Notes: generated by a model not told the origin, from the sequence alone. 64,000 nucleotides of DNA from Alistipes finegoldii DSM 17242 (GCF_000265365.1 NC_018011.1:3613501-3677500), one strand, 5' to 3'; counted from the first letter of the stretch, positions 24,744 through 32,573 are shown. Numbers and translations are program-made.

Positions 24744-25634
24744 TCAAAAAATATTGTCCTGATATAAGTTTACATATGCCTTCCGAACAACCGTCTTTCG
24801 GCCCCAATGATGTTTGAGTTTCCCGGTTCTAAGTTCCGCTTCCAAGGGCGTAAGCCAATCGCAGCTGGCATGAGGTCTGAGTGAATTGTAAAGGATAACG
24901 ATCTGGTCGATGCGTTCTTTTGCTGCCTGAAAACTTTCAAAACATTCCTCGTCGATCCATTCGCTCTTCAGAATACCGTTCACCCGTTCGGCAACGGCAT
25001 TCTCATACGGATCGCCCTTTTCAGTCATGCTGATGCGAATCCCATTATCGGTCAGCAATTTCACATATTCTTTCGAACAATATTGGCATCCTCTGTCCGA
25101 ATGATGGATTAACCCTTGCCGTTTTTGCTGCGGAGTCTGGTCTATGGCCATCCTCAGTGCACGGAGCGCTCCGTCCCGTTCCAATGTCGTATTCAGATCA
25201 TAGCCTACGATCCGTTTGGAATAGGCATCCGTTATCAAAGCCAGATATGCAAATCCTTCTTTCAAAGAAATGTACGTAATATCTCCGACCCATAAACGAT
25301 GCGGCCGCTCGAGGTCGAAACCCCGGATCAGATTCGGATATTTACGCATCCAGTGCCGCGAGCAGGTCGTAACGCTGTATTTCTTCCGACGTTTGACCAG
25401 AAGATTGTTTTCCGAAAGCAGCGTAAATAACCGATCCCGACTGACCGGAAATCCGTCTTGTTGCAGCAAATGCCACAGTTTACGACCGCCGAGCCTGGGC
25501 ATCAGTTTCCGGTAGTAACCCACCCGCTCCAAAAGAAGGGTGTCGGACAAAGATCCTTCCCTATTACGCCGTAAATGTTTATAATAGGCCTGACGGGTAT
25601 AGCCGAACAACCCGCACAGAAACGACAGGCTCAT
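24744..25634 (-). CDS. IS3-family transposase OrfB, 296 aa
   Basis: This is the DDE catalytic subunit. After an HTH_21-like region (YYRKLMPRLGGRKLWHLL) comes the rve integrase core with Asp in WVGDITYI, Asp in HHSDRGCQY and Glu in NAVAERVNGILKSEW. The ATG overlaps the orfA stop as ATGA, so OrfB may be made by coupling or by a frameshifted OrfAB fusion. Length is normal and all three catalytic residues are present. Confidence 0.95.
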   Translation of the reverse strand: MSLSFLCGLFGYTRQAYYKHLRRNREGSLSDTLLLERVGYYRKLMPRLGGRKLWHLLQQDGFPVSRDRLFTLLSENNLLVKRRKKYSVTTCSRHWMRKYPNLIRGFDLERPHRLWVGDITYISLKEGFAYLALITDAYSKRIVGYDLNTTLERDGALRALRMAIDQTPQQKRQGLIHHSDRGCQYCSKEYVKLLTDNGIRISMTEKGDPYENAVAERVNGILKSEWIDEECFESFQAAKERIDQIVILYNSLRPHASCDWLTPLEAELRTGKLKHHWGRKTVVRKAYVNLYQDNIF

Positions 25635-26044
25635 TGCTGTGTGTCTTTCTTTGAGACGCTGGACTGTCCGGCTGCGGATTTTTTTAGCAGGTCGATACCG
25701 TATTCTTCTTGGAGGATATCTCCCATGATCTCATAGCCTTCCAGACGTAATAAAGCCTCTTCCAAGCGCCGCCGAAGGGCTTTGTTCTCGGATAATAATT
25801 CACTGGCTTCTTCACTCGTAACGCGGGACATGATCGGATAAGGATTAGGGGTACTCACAAAGCTACAACTATTTTTCGCTTTCCACCGCTGACCCATCTT
25901 ATGAATCGTAGACATGGGAATACCATGTTCTTCGGAGAGTTGGCGAGCCGTCTTGACTCCGCTCAAATACTCCTGTAAAATCAGATGACGCAACTGACGC
26001 GATAAATAATGACGTGATAAGTCTGAATTCGTTTTTTGCTGCAT
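25631..26044 (-). CDS. IS3-family transposase OrfA, 137 aa
   Basis: ATG at 26044 begins the N-terminal helix-turn-helix (HLILQEYLSGVKTARQLSEEHGIPMSTIHKM), which recognises the IS ends. A leucine-zipper-like segment (ELLSENKALRRRLEEALLRLE) follows. A longer in-frame start at 26143 lies outside the IS and was not used. The stop overlaps the OrfB start. Confidence 0.92.
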   Translation of the reverse strand: MQQKTNSDLSRHYLSRQLRHLILQEYLSGVKTARQLSEEHGIPMSTIHKMGQRWKAKNSCSFVSTPNPYPIMSRVTSEEASELLSENKALRRRLEEALLRLEGYEIMGDILQEEYGIDLLKKSAAGQSSVSKKDTQQ

Positions 26045-26059
26045 AAGATTTACTCTTTT

Positions 26060-26085
26060 CTGTAAACCTTTTTCAGGACGGGACA
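26060..26085 (-). repeat. IS3-family terminal inverted repeat, right
   Basis: The 26-bp sequence is the exact inverted copy of 24688-24713 and ends GGGACA. Confidence 0.92.
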
Positions 26086-26319
26086 GGGCAAAAAAAATCC
26101 ATCGGTGCGGACTGGAGCGGTCTGGAGCGGACATCGGAACCAAGGTATTTCACCCGGTTGTATCTTGCAGCATGAAAGGTCGGTTTTCTTATTCCGTTCA
26201 TTATCCCGATATAAACCGCATGAAACGGGAAACGGTATTTTGAATGGTTTAAAACATAAAACCAAACACACGAGCTTTATGACCGTATAACGAATATTCA
26301 ATCTCAAAAACATTGTACC

Positions 26320-26817
26320 ATGGATTCATTAAAAGAAACTGACAAACCTGCAACAAACCTTCCGAAGCATCCCCGTATCGAAGTCGATGAGGAGTTGATG
26401 CGTCAGATGATCGCCGGACAAGCTCCTTTGGACTCGAAAGTCGTCCGTAGGATTCCCGAGCCGGAAGAGGAAAATACGGACGCTCCCGAGGGAAACACAT
26501 CGGCACCAACTGCTGAAAAAACAAATGTCGACACCCAAACGACTACTGTAAAGGAGCCTGCTGGATTCCGACGGAAAAAGATCATACTGCCGGATTTCGA
26601 ACGCACCTTCTTCGCTCCGGTAGATTGCCGTAACCGCTCGGCGATTTATGTCAGTGCGCAAACCAAGCGCAAAGTGTCGGAAATCCTCCACCTGTTGGGG
26701 AATGAAAGCACAAGGCTTACGGCTTTGGTCGACAATATGCTGCGCTTTGTCATGGACATTTATAGCGACGAGCTGAATTATCTCCATGAAAAGAAAAATA
26801 AAAGACGGCCGTTTTGA
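26320..26817 (+). CDS. DUF3408 domain-containing protein, 165 aa
   Basis: Residues 1-85 are Pro/Glu/Thr-rich and disordered-looking. Residues ~90-165 carry the DUF3408 signature: F-x-x-x-F-F-A-P, then RSAIYVSAQTKRKVSEILH, then LTALVDNMLRFVMDIYSDEL. DUF3408 proteins belong to Bacteroidota conjugative and mobilizable transposons (TraB/MobB-like small proteins of unknown role, possibly DNA-binding). It is the only plus-strand gene of the element. The 235 bp between the IS and this gene show no other feature. Confidence 0.82.
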   Translation: MDSLKETDKPATNLPKHPRIEVDEELMRQMIAGQAPLDSKVVRRIPEPEEENTDAPEGNTSAPTAEKTNVDTQTTTVKEPAGFRRKKIILPDFERTFFAPVDCRNRSAIYVSAQTKRKVSEILHLLGNESTRLTALVDNMLRFVMDIYSDELNYLHEKKNKRRPF

Positions 26818-26954
26818 AAAAGCAGAGGAATTTCGACGGCAGATCACAGGACGGGATGAAATCCGCCGATCGCGGCTGAACATCAGAACCGGATCGTCAG
26901 GAGCCGCAGAATGTCGCCTTTTCCGACGGTAGCGACCAGCAAAACGCCGAAGAG

Positions 26955-27007
26955 GGAAATACGCAAGGCTCGCCCCTCGGGCGATTCGCATGGCCTTGCG
27001 TATTTCC
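26955..27007. repeat. long inverted repeat between the DUF3408 and integrase genes
   Basis: A perfect 15-bp stem (26955-26969 with 26993-27007) encloses a second small stem (CGCCC/GGGCG). No T-run follows on either strand. It lies between convergent genes and may end transcription or serve as a DNA site. The rest of 26818-27113 shows nothing else. Confidence 0.6.
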
Positions 27008-27113
27008 ATCTCCGGCGATAAATTCCCTGCCGGCGGGAAAACTTACATCGAAAATTACCCTGCCATTGACGAAGCAAGATCGGAAATCGAATTAGCTGTA
27101 AGATCGTAGGTCA

Positions 27114-28343
27114 TTACTGCGCGACCTTGAAGACGCTGTCGAGTTTCTCGCTTAATGCCGCCATATCCTGTCCGATCTTGTCATTGGTGATTTTGGCATA
27201 GATTTGGGTCGTGGTGATCCGTTTATGTCCCAGCATCTTGCAGACCGTTTCCAGAGGTACACCCTGCGTAAGCGTGACCGTTGTGGCAAAGGTATGCCGC
27301 GCCATGTGGATCGTCGGGTTGAACGACAGACCGGCATGTCTGGCAACATGACGTAACGACATGTTCAGTGTTTTATAAGTGCCTTTAAGCGGAAAAACCT
27401 TCTCGCTTGTGCGATATGTATCCTTATAACGCTTGTAGAGCATTTCAGCGGCGGGAAGGAGCTTAACACGGAACTGCGTACCTGTCTTTTGCCGTTTGTC
27501 GATAATCCACCGCTCTCCGTTATCGTCCGTATGGATGTCCGCGTGGGTGAGTTTCACTACGTCCGCATGGCTCAAACCCGTAAAGGCGCAGAAGACGAAG
27601 GCATCCCGGTTGATACCCGTTCGGTAATTGGGGAGCCTGACATCCATCACGGCCTGCAATTCCGAAGCGGATAGATAACGTCGTTCAGCGTATTCCGCTT
27701 TGACATAGAACCCTGCGAAAGGATCGGCGGCAATCCAGCCGTTCTTATACGCCGTGTAGGTCATCAGCTTCAATTTCTTGAGCGTAGAATGGATCGTCCC
27801 GGAGCGCATCCCTTGTACCGAGGAGAGGTAGACCACAAACTTTTCGATGAAATCCCGCTTCAGCTCTTTGAACGCAATGTCCTTGACGCGGTACTCGTAT
27901 TCGAGGAAGGAGGCCAGACGCCGGCGGCGTTTGCAGTAGTCCTCATAACTGGAATAAGCGCGGTCTTTGCCCACGCGCTTGCGGAAATCTGCAAGATATT
28001 CGTCGAAGGTCTGCAACAGCAGGCGGCAGTCGTCACCCATACCGAGGAAAGCGTTGCGGACCTTTTCGGCCGTAACGTATGAATCACGGTCGCAGAGACG
28101 TTGGTACTGCTTGCCGATATTGGTCTTGATGTTCTCCAACTTTTCATTGAGACGCTGGGCTTCAAGACTTCTGCCGGAGGCTTTGTTGGCTTTGGCATCC
28201 CAAAGGCTGGAACGAACGGAGAGTTTGCTGCTGAACTGCGACATCGTGCCATTGATGGTGATACGGCCCATAACGGGAACCTGACCGTGTTTTTCCGACT
28301 GCCTTTTTACATAGAAAAGGACTTTGAAAGTGCTGCGTTGCAT
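27114..28343 (-). CDS. tyrosine-type site-specific integrase, CTnDOT-like, 409 aa
   Basis: An N-terminal arm-binding segment (phage-int SAM-like) spans ~1-100 and a core-binding domain ~105-205. The catalytic domain (~225-400) has Lys in the DKRQKTG beta hairpin, HMARH with the second Arg, LGHKRITTTQ with His, and Tyr in IYAK. The first catalytic Arg is replaced (CAFTGLSHADV has Ser), as in IntDOT and relatives that tolerate core mismatches. Length and motifs are complete, so it may still be active. It sits at the tRNA-proximal end of the element. Confidence 0.93.
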   Translation of the reverse strand: MQRSTFKVLFYVKRQSEKHGQVPVMGRITINGTMSQFSSKLSVRSSLWDAKANKASGRSLEAQRLNEKLENIKTNIGKQYQRLCDRDSYVTAEKVRNAFLGMGDDCRLLLQTFDEYLADFRKRVGKDRAYSSYEDYCKRRRRLASFLEYEYRVKDIAFKELKRDFIEKFVVYLSSVQGMRSGTIHSTLKKLKLMTYTAYKNGWIAADPFAGFYVKAEYAERRYLSASELQAVMDVRLPNYRTGINRDAFVFCAFTGLSHADVVKLTHADIHTDDNGERWIIDKRQKTGTQFRVKLLPAAEMLYKRYKDTYRTSEKVFPLKGTYKTLNMSLRHVARHAGLSFNPTIHMARHTFATTVTLTQGVPLETVCKMLGHKRITTTQIYAKITNDKIGQDMAALSEKLDSVFKVAQ

Positions 28344-28389
28344 AATAACTTGAACTTTGTGGATGGGTTAAACGTTAAGTCAAGTTATT
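28344..28389. repeat. inverted repeat directly upstream of the integrase start
   Basis: AATAACTTGA (28344-28353) and TCAAGTTATT (28380-28389) are 10-bp perfect inverted arms adjacent to the integrase ATG. They could be an operator or an arm-type integrase site. Between 28390 and 28649 the DNA is AT-rich, holds no gene, and may contain the right attachment junction. Confidence 0.5.
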
Positions 28390-28642
28390 TGTTATGCGGA
28401 AATCCGATGCAACAAACTGAAAACAAACGCCTTAATGCAAACAAAAGCATTTCGGGCAGGTAACGGATAAGTAACAAAACTCACCGTCAAACCTGCCCGA
28501 TTCTGCAATTTTATTGCTCGGAACAGATGCAGAACAGGGAATTAAATACTTGCAAACAAGATATTTACTCTTTTCTGCATTCTCGTTTACCTACAAATAC
28601 CGAACCTTGCGGGTCCGCCCCGGAAGTGCAGCCACCTTCGCG

Positions 28643-28685
28643 GCAGAAAAAAACTCCGGTCAATCAGTCGATTGACCGGAGTTTT
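28643..28685 (-). terminator. terminator of tRNA-Leu
   Basis: On the minus strand a 16-bp perfect stem (28650-28665 with 28670-28685), loop AGTC, is followed by a run of T. It lies 3 nt beyond the tRNA 3' end. Confidence 0.9.
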
Positions 28686-28688
28686 GCG

Positions 28689-28774
28689 TACTCGGAGCGG
28701 GAATCGAACCCGCACGACCATTGCTGGTCACAGGATTTTAAGTCCGGCGTGTCTACCTATTCCACCATCCGAGC
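28689..28774 (-). tRNA. tRNA-Leu (anticodon UAA)
   Basis: The minus strand folds into a class II cloverleaf of 86 nt: acceptor GCTCGGA/TCCGAGT, D-arm with GGTAGACAC, anticodon loop CTTAAAA giving UAA, a long variable arm (TGACCAGCAATGGTCG), and T-loop GGTTCGATTCC. CCA is not encoded. It lies downstream of miaA on the same strand; its A36-A37 make it a MiaA substrate type. Confidence 0.95.
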
Positions 28775-28816
28775 CACTGTCTTTCGGCGAAAGACGTCGG
28801 CAAAAGTACGATTTTT

Positions 28817-29722
28817 TTACGATTTACCAAAATCTATGTAACTTATAATCGCGTCGGTTTCGTCGGGCCGGAACCAGCGGATCTCCCCGTCGCGGCGAAA
28901 CCACGTCAGCTGGCGCTTGGCATAGCGGCGCGAATTGCGCTTGATGAGTTCGACGGCTTCGTCGTACGAAATACGCCCGTCGAAATAGTCGAAAAACTCG
29001 CGGTAACCGACGGTTTGCAGGGCATTGAGACTGCGGTAGGGGTACACGGCGCGCGCTTCGGCTTCGAGTCCGTCGGCAAGCATCCGGTCAACACGGCGGT
29101 TGATACGGTCGTACAGCTCCCCGCGGGGCATATCGACGCCGACCTTCACGATGTCGAACCAGCGCGCGCGGCGCATGCCGGTCCGCAGCTGAGAATAGGG
29201 CAGTCCGGTCAGCAGGCAAACCTCCAAAGCCCGGACGACACGCGCGGGATTGCTGCGGTCCACTTCGGCGTAATAGGCCGGATCGAGCGTCCGAAGCTCT
29301 TCGGCAAGCCTCTCCACGCCTTCGGACGCCAGCCGCGCGGCGAGATTCCGCCGCAGGGTTTCGTCGGCCTGCGGAAGGTCGTCCATGCCTTCGCACAAGG
29401 CGCGGACATAGAGTCCGGAGCCGCCGACGGCCACGACGTAATCGTGTGCGGCAAACAGTTCGCCGAGACGCGCCAACGCCTGCGTCTCATATTCGCCGCA
29501 GTTCAAGTTGTCATTTATGTCATGGGATGCAATAAAATGATGCTCAACAGCCTGCAACTGTTCGGGCGCAGGCTGGGCCGTGCCGATAGGCAGCCCACGG
29601 TAGACCTGCCGCGAATCGGTCGAGAGAATCGGGGCGTCGTAGTTGAGCGCAAGGCGGATGCTCAGGTCCGTCTTGCCCGATCCCGTCGGTCCCACGACGA
29701 CGATAAGCCGTTTGTCACTCAT
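28817..29722 (-). CDS. miaA: tRNA dimethylallyltransferase MiaA, 301 aa
   Basis: MiaA adds a dimethylallyl group to A37 of tRNAs that read codons beginning with U. The P-loop is VVVGPTGSGKTDLSIRLA (residues ~8-25), followed by STDSRQVYRGLPIGTA, the substrate-tRNA contact VAVGGSGLYVRALCEG, and GYREFFDYF with RRYAKRQLTWFRRD near the C-terminus. Length is normal. Its start overlaps the preceding gene by 8 nt, so the two are co-translated. The tRNA-Leu(UAA) gene lies directly downstream on the same strand. Confidence 0.96.
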   Translation of the reverse strand: MSDKRLIVVVGPTGSGKTDLSIRLALNYDAPILSTDSRQVYRGLPIGTAQPAPEQLQAVEHHFIASHDINDNLNCGEYETQALARLGELFAAHDYVVAVGGSGLYVRALCEGMDDLPQADETLRRNLAARLASEGVERLAEELRTLDPAYYAEVDRSNPARVVRALEVCLLTGLPYSQLRTGMRRARWFDIVKVGVDMPRGELYDRINRRVDRMLADGLEAEARAVYPYRSLNALQTVGYREFFDYFDGRISYDEAVELIKRNSRRYAKRQLTWFRRDGEIRWFRPDETDAIISYIDFGKS

Positions 29723-30224
29723 CGTCGTAATTGTCGTCCCCTTCGAAATCGCTGAATTCGCTCATCACGTCGTCGAAAATCGAGCCTTCGCCCGAAACGA
29801 CATTCTTGGACGGATCGTACTGGTCGGGGGCTTCGGCCTGCGCATAGATCTCGCGCGGGTAGGAGATGCCGGGCTTCGATTCGAAGCTGCCCGTCAGTTC
29901 GAGGAAATAGGCCCGGTCGCCGAAGATGTCGAACAGATAGATGAGCCGGTCGCGGTTGTTGTGGATGATCTGCCCCAGCGTCACCTTTTCCATCGCCAGC
30001 GGGGCGTCTTCCGCACCGTCGTCCATATCCATCCGCGTGAATTCGCGCAGTTTCTCCCAGCGGTCGTCGGCCGTGAAGAAGGACGCCATGCACTCCTCGT
30101 ATTCGAGCGAACGCAGAATGAAATCATGAAATTCGAGCAACGTCGTGTCGTACAACACTTCGTAATCGCGCACGAAGTTGTCGTTTTCATCGCTCAACAT
30201 CCGGAATCGGAAAACCATCGACAT
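29715..30224 (-). CDS. pRiA4b ORF-3 / IS1096-passenger-like family protein, 169 aa
   Basis: The sequence starts MVFRFRMLSDENDNFVRDYEV and contains LYDTTLLEFHDFILRS and DRLIYLFDIFGDRAYFLEL. This is the plasmid pRiA4b ORF-3 (TnpR passenger-like) fold seen as a stand-alone gene upstream of miaA in many Bacteroidota. It is acidic with a disordered, Asp/Glu-rich C-terminus. No catalytic motif is known. The gene starts just after a TATATTTG element (30255-30262, minus strand) and overlaps miaA, so both form one operon. Confidence 0.8.
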   Translation of the reverse strand: MSMVFRFRMLSDENDNFVRDYEVLYDTTLLEFHDFILRSLEYEECMASFFTADDRWEKLREFTRMDMDDGAEDAPLAMEKVTLGQIIHNNRDRLIYLFDIFGDRAYFLELTGSFESKPGISYPREIYAQAEAPDQYDPSKNVVSGEGSIFDDVMSEFSDFEGDDNYDDE

Positions 30225-30272
30225 AGCTGTAGGTGTTTAGAATATATCTCTATACAAATATAATACTTTTTG

Positions 30273-31256
30273 TCAATTCAGCGCCGCGAGAAACGCAATT
30301 ACATCCCGGTCGTCGGGATAATCGGTCAGCGCCGGGAACTGGGCGCGGCCGAATCCCGTGCGGCGGCCGTGGGAAACGCACTCCGAAACGACGCATTGCA
30401 GTTCGGCGTCGTGCTGCGCGAGCCACGCTTCGACTTCGCCGAGCGTTTTGTAGCGCGAGCAGGCGATGCGGCTCAGCGCGGCGGGGAAAGCCCGCTCTTC
30501 GACGGCGACGGCGCTCCCCAGATCCCGGAAAGGACGGCCCGTCATCGTCAGCAGGGCTTTTTGCTGGCGGTAATTGTTCCGGTATTTTTCGTTCACCGCA
30601 GGCATCCGCAGCCGCAGGTCGTACCCCTCCGGAACGAAAAGCAGCGACACGCTGCGGCACCCAAGCCCCGAATAGGCCCAGATATCGTCGGCAAGGCCCT
30701 CCAACTGCGCTTCGGTCTCGCGGCCCGACAGCACGGCGACCGACTGGCGGCTGCCGCGCAGCAGGGCGGGGATTCCGGCGTACTGCGTCCGGAAATAGCG
30801 GTTGGCGTTGTCGCTGCCCGTGGCGATCACCGCATCGACCGGCGACGAGCCGTCGCAAAACCCGACCGGAACTTCGGGATCAAGCTCCCGCAGCATCCCG
30901 ACGACGTATTCCGTCAGCACCCGGTCCTTGGCCGAAGGCTTCACCAGACAGCGATGGCCGGCGGCCAAGACGCACAACAAGTCGAAGAAGCCGACCAGCG
31001 GAATATTCCCGGCCATGACGACCAGCACGCGGCGCGGCACGGCGACCGGAACGGGGTAGGGGGCGAGCCATGTTTCGAGCCGGTCGCGGCGAAGCATGCC
31101 GTCGGCGATTGCGGCCACGGCGCGGCGGACATCCGCAGGCGTGAACCAGCCGTTGGCCCGGCAGGCACGCTCCGCGACCTCCTGCGTAGGGGCGTCGCCG
31201 CCGAAGTCGGCCAGCCTGCGGCCCAAGGCCGAAAAGAGTTCGATTGCGCTTTTCAT
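30273..31256 (-). CDS. acyl-CoA reductase (LuxC-like), 327 aa
   Basis: ATG at 31256 (MKSAIELFSALGRRLADFG) is preferred; the frame upstream covers the promoter. The fold is aldehyde-dehydrogenase-like, LuxC family: VLVVMAGNIPLVGFFDLLCV with NIP, then GHRCLVKPSAKD, then VIATGSDNANRYF, then the nucleophile-type Cys in YSGLGCRSVSLLFVPEGYD. Members reduce fatty acyl-CoA/acyl-ACP to aldehydes with NAD(P)H. In Bacteroidota the gene is often single, and its true substrate is not known. It sits between the miaA operon and a divergent nitroreductase. Confidence 0.85.
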   Translation of the reverse strand: MKSAIELFSALGRRLADFGGDAPTQEVAERACRANGWFTPADVRRAVAAIADGMLRRDRLETWLAPYPVPVAVPRRVLVVMAGNIPLVGFFDLLCVLAAGHRCLVKPSAKDRVLTEYVVGMLRELDPEVPVGFCDGSSPVDAVIATGSDNANRYFRTQYAGIPALLRGSRQSVAVLSGRETEAQLEGLADDIWAYSGLGCRSVSLLFVPEGYDLRLRMPAVNEKYRNNYRQQKALLTMTGRPFRDLGSAVAVEERAFPAALSRIACSRYKTLGEVEAWLAQHDAELQCVVSECVSHGRRTGFGRAQFPALTDYPDDRDVIAFLAALN

Positions 31257-31261
31257 GGGGA

Positions 31262-31269
31262 CAAAGATA
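31262..31269 (-). promoter_or_regulatory. -7 element of the acyl-CoA reductase gene
   Basis: On the minus strand TATCTTTG ends 5 nt before the ATG. Transcription would then start at or near the start codon, so the mRNA may be leaderless. Confidence 0.5.
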
Positions 31270-31377
31270 GTGAAAGCCGAACGGCAAAAAGAAAAACTCG
31301 TTTGCATTTTTTTGCCTGAGGCGCATCCTATTTTCCGTAAAGATCGTGAAAACCGCATAAAATATCCAAAGTTGTGC

Positions 31378-31385
31378 TATATTTG
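31378..31385 (+). promoter_or_regulatory. -7 element of the nitroreductase gene
   Basis: TATATTTG matches TAnnTTTG and lies 28 nt upstream of the start codon. No clear -33 box is seen. Confidence 0.5.
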
Positions 31386-31413
31386 TATTATACGGAAAGT
31401 AAAACTCACGACT

Positions 31414-32016
31414 ATGGAAAGAACATTCAAAGAGGCACTCCGCCACCGCCGCAGTTATTACGCGCTGGCCCCCGAATCGCCCGTCGAAGACGCACAAATA
31501 GAGGAAATCGTACGCTTCGCAATCAAGCACGTACCGTCGGCCTTCAATTCGCAGTCCACGCGCGCCGTGCTGCTGCTGCACGAACACCACGAGGAGTTGT
31601 GGAAAATCGTGAAGCGCACGCTGCGGGCGATCGTTCCCGAAGATGCGTTCGCACGCACCGAGGAGAAAATCGAGCGCAGTTTCGCGGCGGGATACGGCAC
31701 GGTGCTCTTCTTCGAAGATACGAACGTCGTCCGCGACCTGCAGCAGAAATTTCCGGGTTACGCCGGCAATTTCCCCGTCTGGTCCGAACAGACCTCGGCC
31801 ATGCACCAGCTGGCGATATGGACGATGCTCGAAGACGCTGGGTTCGGCGCGTCGTTGCAACATTACAACCCACTGATCGACAACGAGGTACGCAAACGCT
31901 GGAGTCTGCCCGAAGAGTGGAGGCTGATAGCGCAGATGCCGTTCGGCACTCCGGCGGGCGAGCCGGGCGAAAAGACGTTCAAACCGCTGGACGAACGCAT
32001 CCGGGTGTTCAGATAA
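31414..32016 (+). CDS. nitroreductase family protein, 200 aa
   Basis: It is a small FMN-dependent oxidoreductase of the Frm2/YdiX-like branch: an N-terminal LRHRRSYYALAPESPV contacts FMN phosphate. HVPSAFNSQSTRAVLLL, then AAGYGTVLFFED, then WSEQTSAMHQLAIWTML and GFGASLQHYNPLID follow. It should be a homodimer in the cytosol that reduces quinone-like or nitro compounds with NAD(P)H; the physiological substrate is unknown. The start at ATG 31414 places the conserved RRSYY near residue 13 as usual. Single gene between a divergent neighbour and tRNA-Gly. Confidence 0.92.
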   Translation: MERTFKEALRHRRSYYALAPESPVEDAQIEEIVRFAIKHVPSAFNSQSTRAVLLLHEHHEELWKIVKRTLRAIVPEDAFARTEEKIERSFAAGYGTVLFFEDTNVVRDLQQKFPGYAGNFPVWSEQTSAMHQLAIWTMLEDAGFGASLQHYNPLIDNEVRKRWSLPEEWRLIAQMPFGTPAGEPGEKTFKPLDERIRVFR

Positions 32017-32068
32017 GGGCATTCAGGCCGGTTTCGCAATAAAAAATCCGCAGAACCCGCAGAAAAAA

Positions 32069-32099
32069 TTTGGAGTTTCGGATTTTTTGTTTACCTTTG
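32069..32099 (+). promoter_or_regulatory. promoter of tRNA-Gly
   Basis: TTTG (32069-32072), a 19-nt spacer and TACCTTTG (32092-32099) form a full match to the Bacteroidota promoter consensus, 25 nt before the tRNA. Confidence 0.85.
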
Positions 32100-32124
32100 C
32101 ACTCGCAATTGCGAAACACGCCAT

Positions 32125-32197
32125 GCGGAAATAGCTCAGTTGGTAGAGCGCAACCTTGCCAAGGTTGAGGTCGCGGGTCCGAGTCCCGTTTTCCGCT
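32125..32197 (+). tRNA. tRNA-Gly (anticodon GCC)
   Basis: The 73-nt cloverleaf has acceptor GCGGAAA/TTTCCGC, D-arm with AGCTCAGTTGGTAGAGC, anticodon loop TTGCCAA giving GCC, T-loop GGTCCGAGTCC, and discriminator T as usual for Gly. CCA is not encoded. Confidence 0.97.
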
Positions 32198-32202
32198 CTC
32201 GT

Positions 32203-32243
32203 AAATGGTTGATAATCAGTCGATTATCAACCATTTTCTTTTT
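32203..32243 (+). terminator. terminator of tRNA-Gly
   Basis: A 15-bp perfect stem (32203-32217 with 32222-32236), loop AGTC, is followed by a T-rich run. The 12 nt at its apex, AATCAGTCGATT, are identical to those of the tRNA-Leu terminator. Confidence 0.92.
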
Positions 32244-32363
32244 TTCGAAAAATACGGAAGACGGGCAGAATGTTTGCCATAACAAGCAAAACGGCGGATA
32301 AAACAAGCCGGGCATCAGAGTTATAAACTGCTCCGATGCCCGGTTATTATTTTTGCAATCACA

Positions 32364-32573
32364 TTATTTCTTTTGTCCTTTTGGATAGGTCATTCCCGCA
32401 AAAAAATCTTCCAAAGAAATATCGTAAAATTCGCAGAATTTAGAAATCGATCCTAATGAGGGGAATTTTTGTTCACTTTCATAATCCCATATCTTTAAGT
32501 GAGTATTATTGGATAAATACTCTTGTGTATGGTCATGCTGTTCCCGAATTTCACGCATTCGTTGAGCGACCAA
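32364..32573 (-). CDS. XRE-family helix-turn-helix regulator, 69 aa
   Basis: A short HTH_3/XRE domain: VAQRMREIREQHDHTQEYLS forms helices 1-2, LKIWDYESEQKFPSLGSIS the recognition region, and FCEFYDISLEDFFAG the last helices. The frame is open upstream to about 32626, but the only start codons are TTG at 32573 or ATG at 32558. The ATG would remove part of helix 1, so TTG is chosen tentatively. It is a likely small DNA-binding repressor. Target unknown; a CCCC-ATAAA-GGGG palindrome (32652-32664) lies upstream as a candidate operator. Confidence 0.75.
   Translation of the reverse strand: MVAQRMREIREQHDHTQEYLSNNTHLKIWDYESEQKFPSLGSISKFCEFYDISLEDFFAGMTYPKGQKK

Larger units (their letters stand above)
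24688..26085. mobile_element. IS3-family insertion sequence, 1398 bp, intact
   Basis: The ends are perfect 26-bp inverted repeats (24688-24713 and 26060-26085) beginning TGTCCCGTCCTG. A 3-bp direct repeat GGG flanks them (24685-24687 and 26086-26088), as expected for IS3-family target duplication. Two overlapping ORFs on the minus strand encode OrfA and OrfB. All parts look intact, suggesting recent arrival. Confidence 0.92.
21110..28400. mobile_element. decayed mobilizable element with nested intron and IS (ends approximate)
   Basis: Genes typical of Bacteroidota mobilizable transposons lie together: truncated relaxase, mobC-like gene, DUF3408 gene and CTnDOT-type tyrosine integrase. Base composition is lower in GC than the flanks. 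A group II intron interrupts the mobC-like gene and an intact IS3-family element lies upstream of it. The left side abuts a broken kinase gene; the right side ends somewhere between the integrase and the tRNA-Leu terminator. I could not find an attL/attR repeat by eye. With the relaxase cut to 138 residues the element cannot mobilise itself. Confidence 0.7.

Noticed and set aside
26085..26310. Extension of the OrfA frame beyond the IS end
   Set aside because: The extra N-terminal part lies outside the terminal inverted repeat, so it is host-element sequence.
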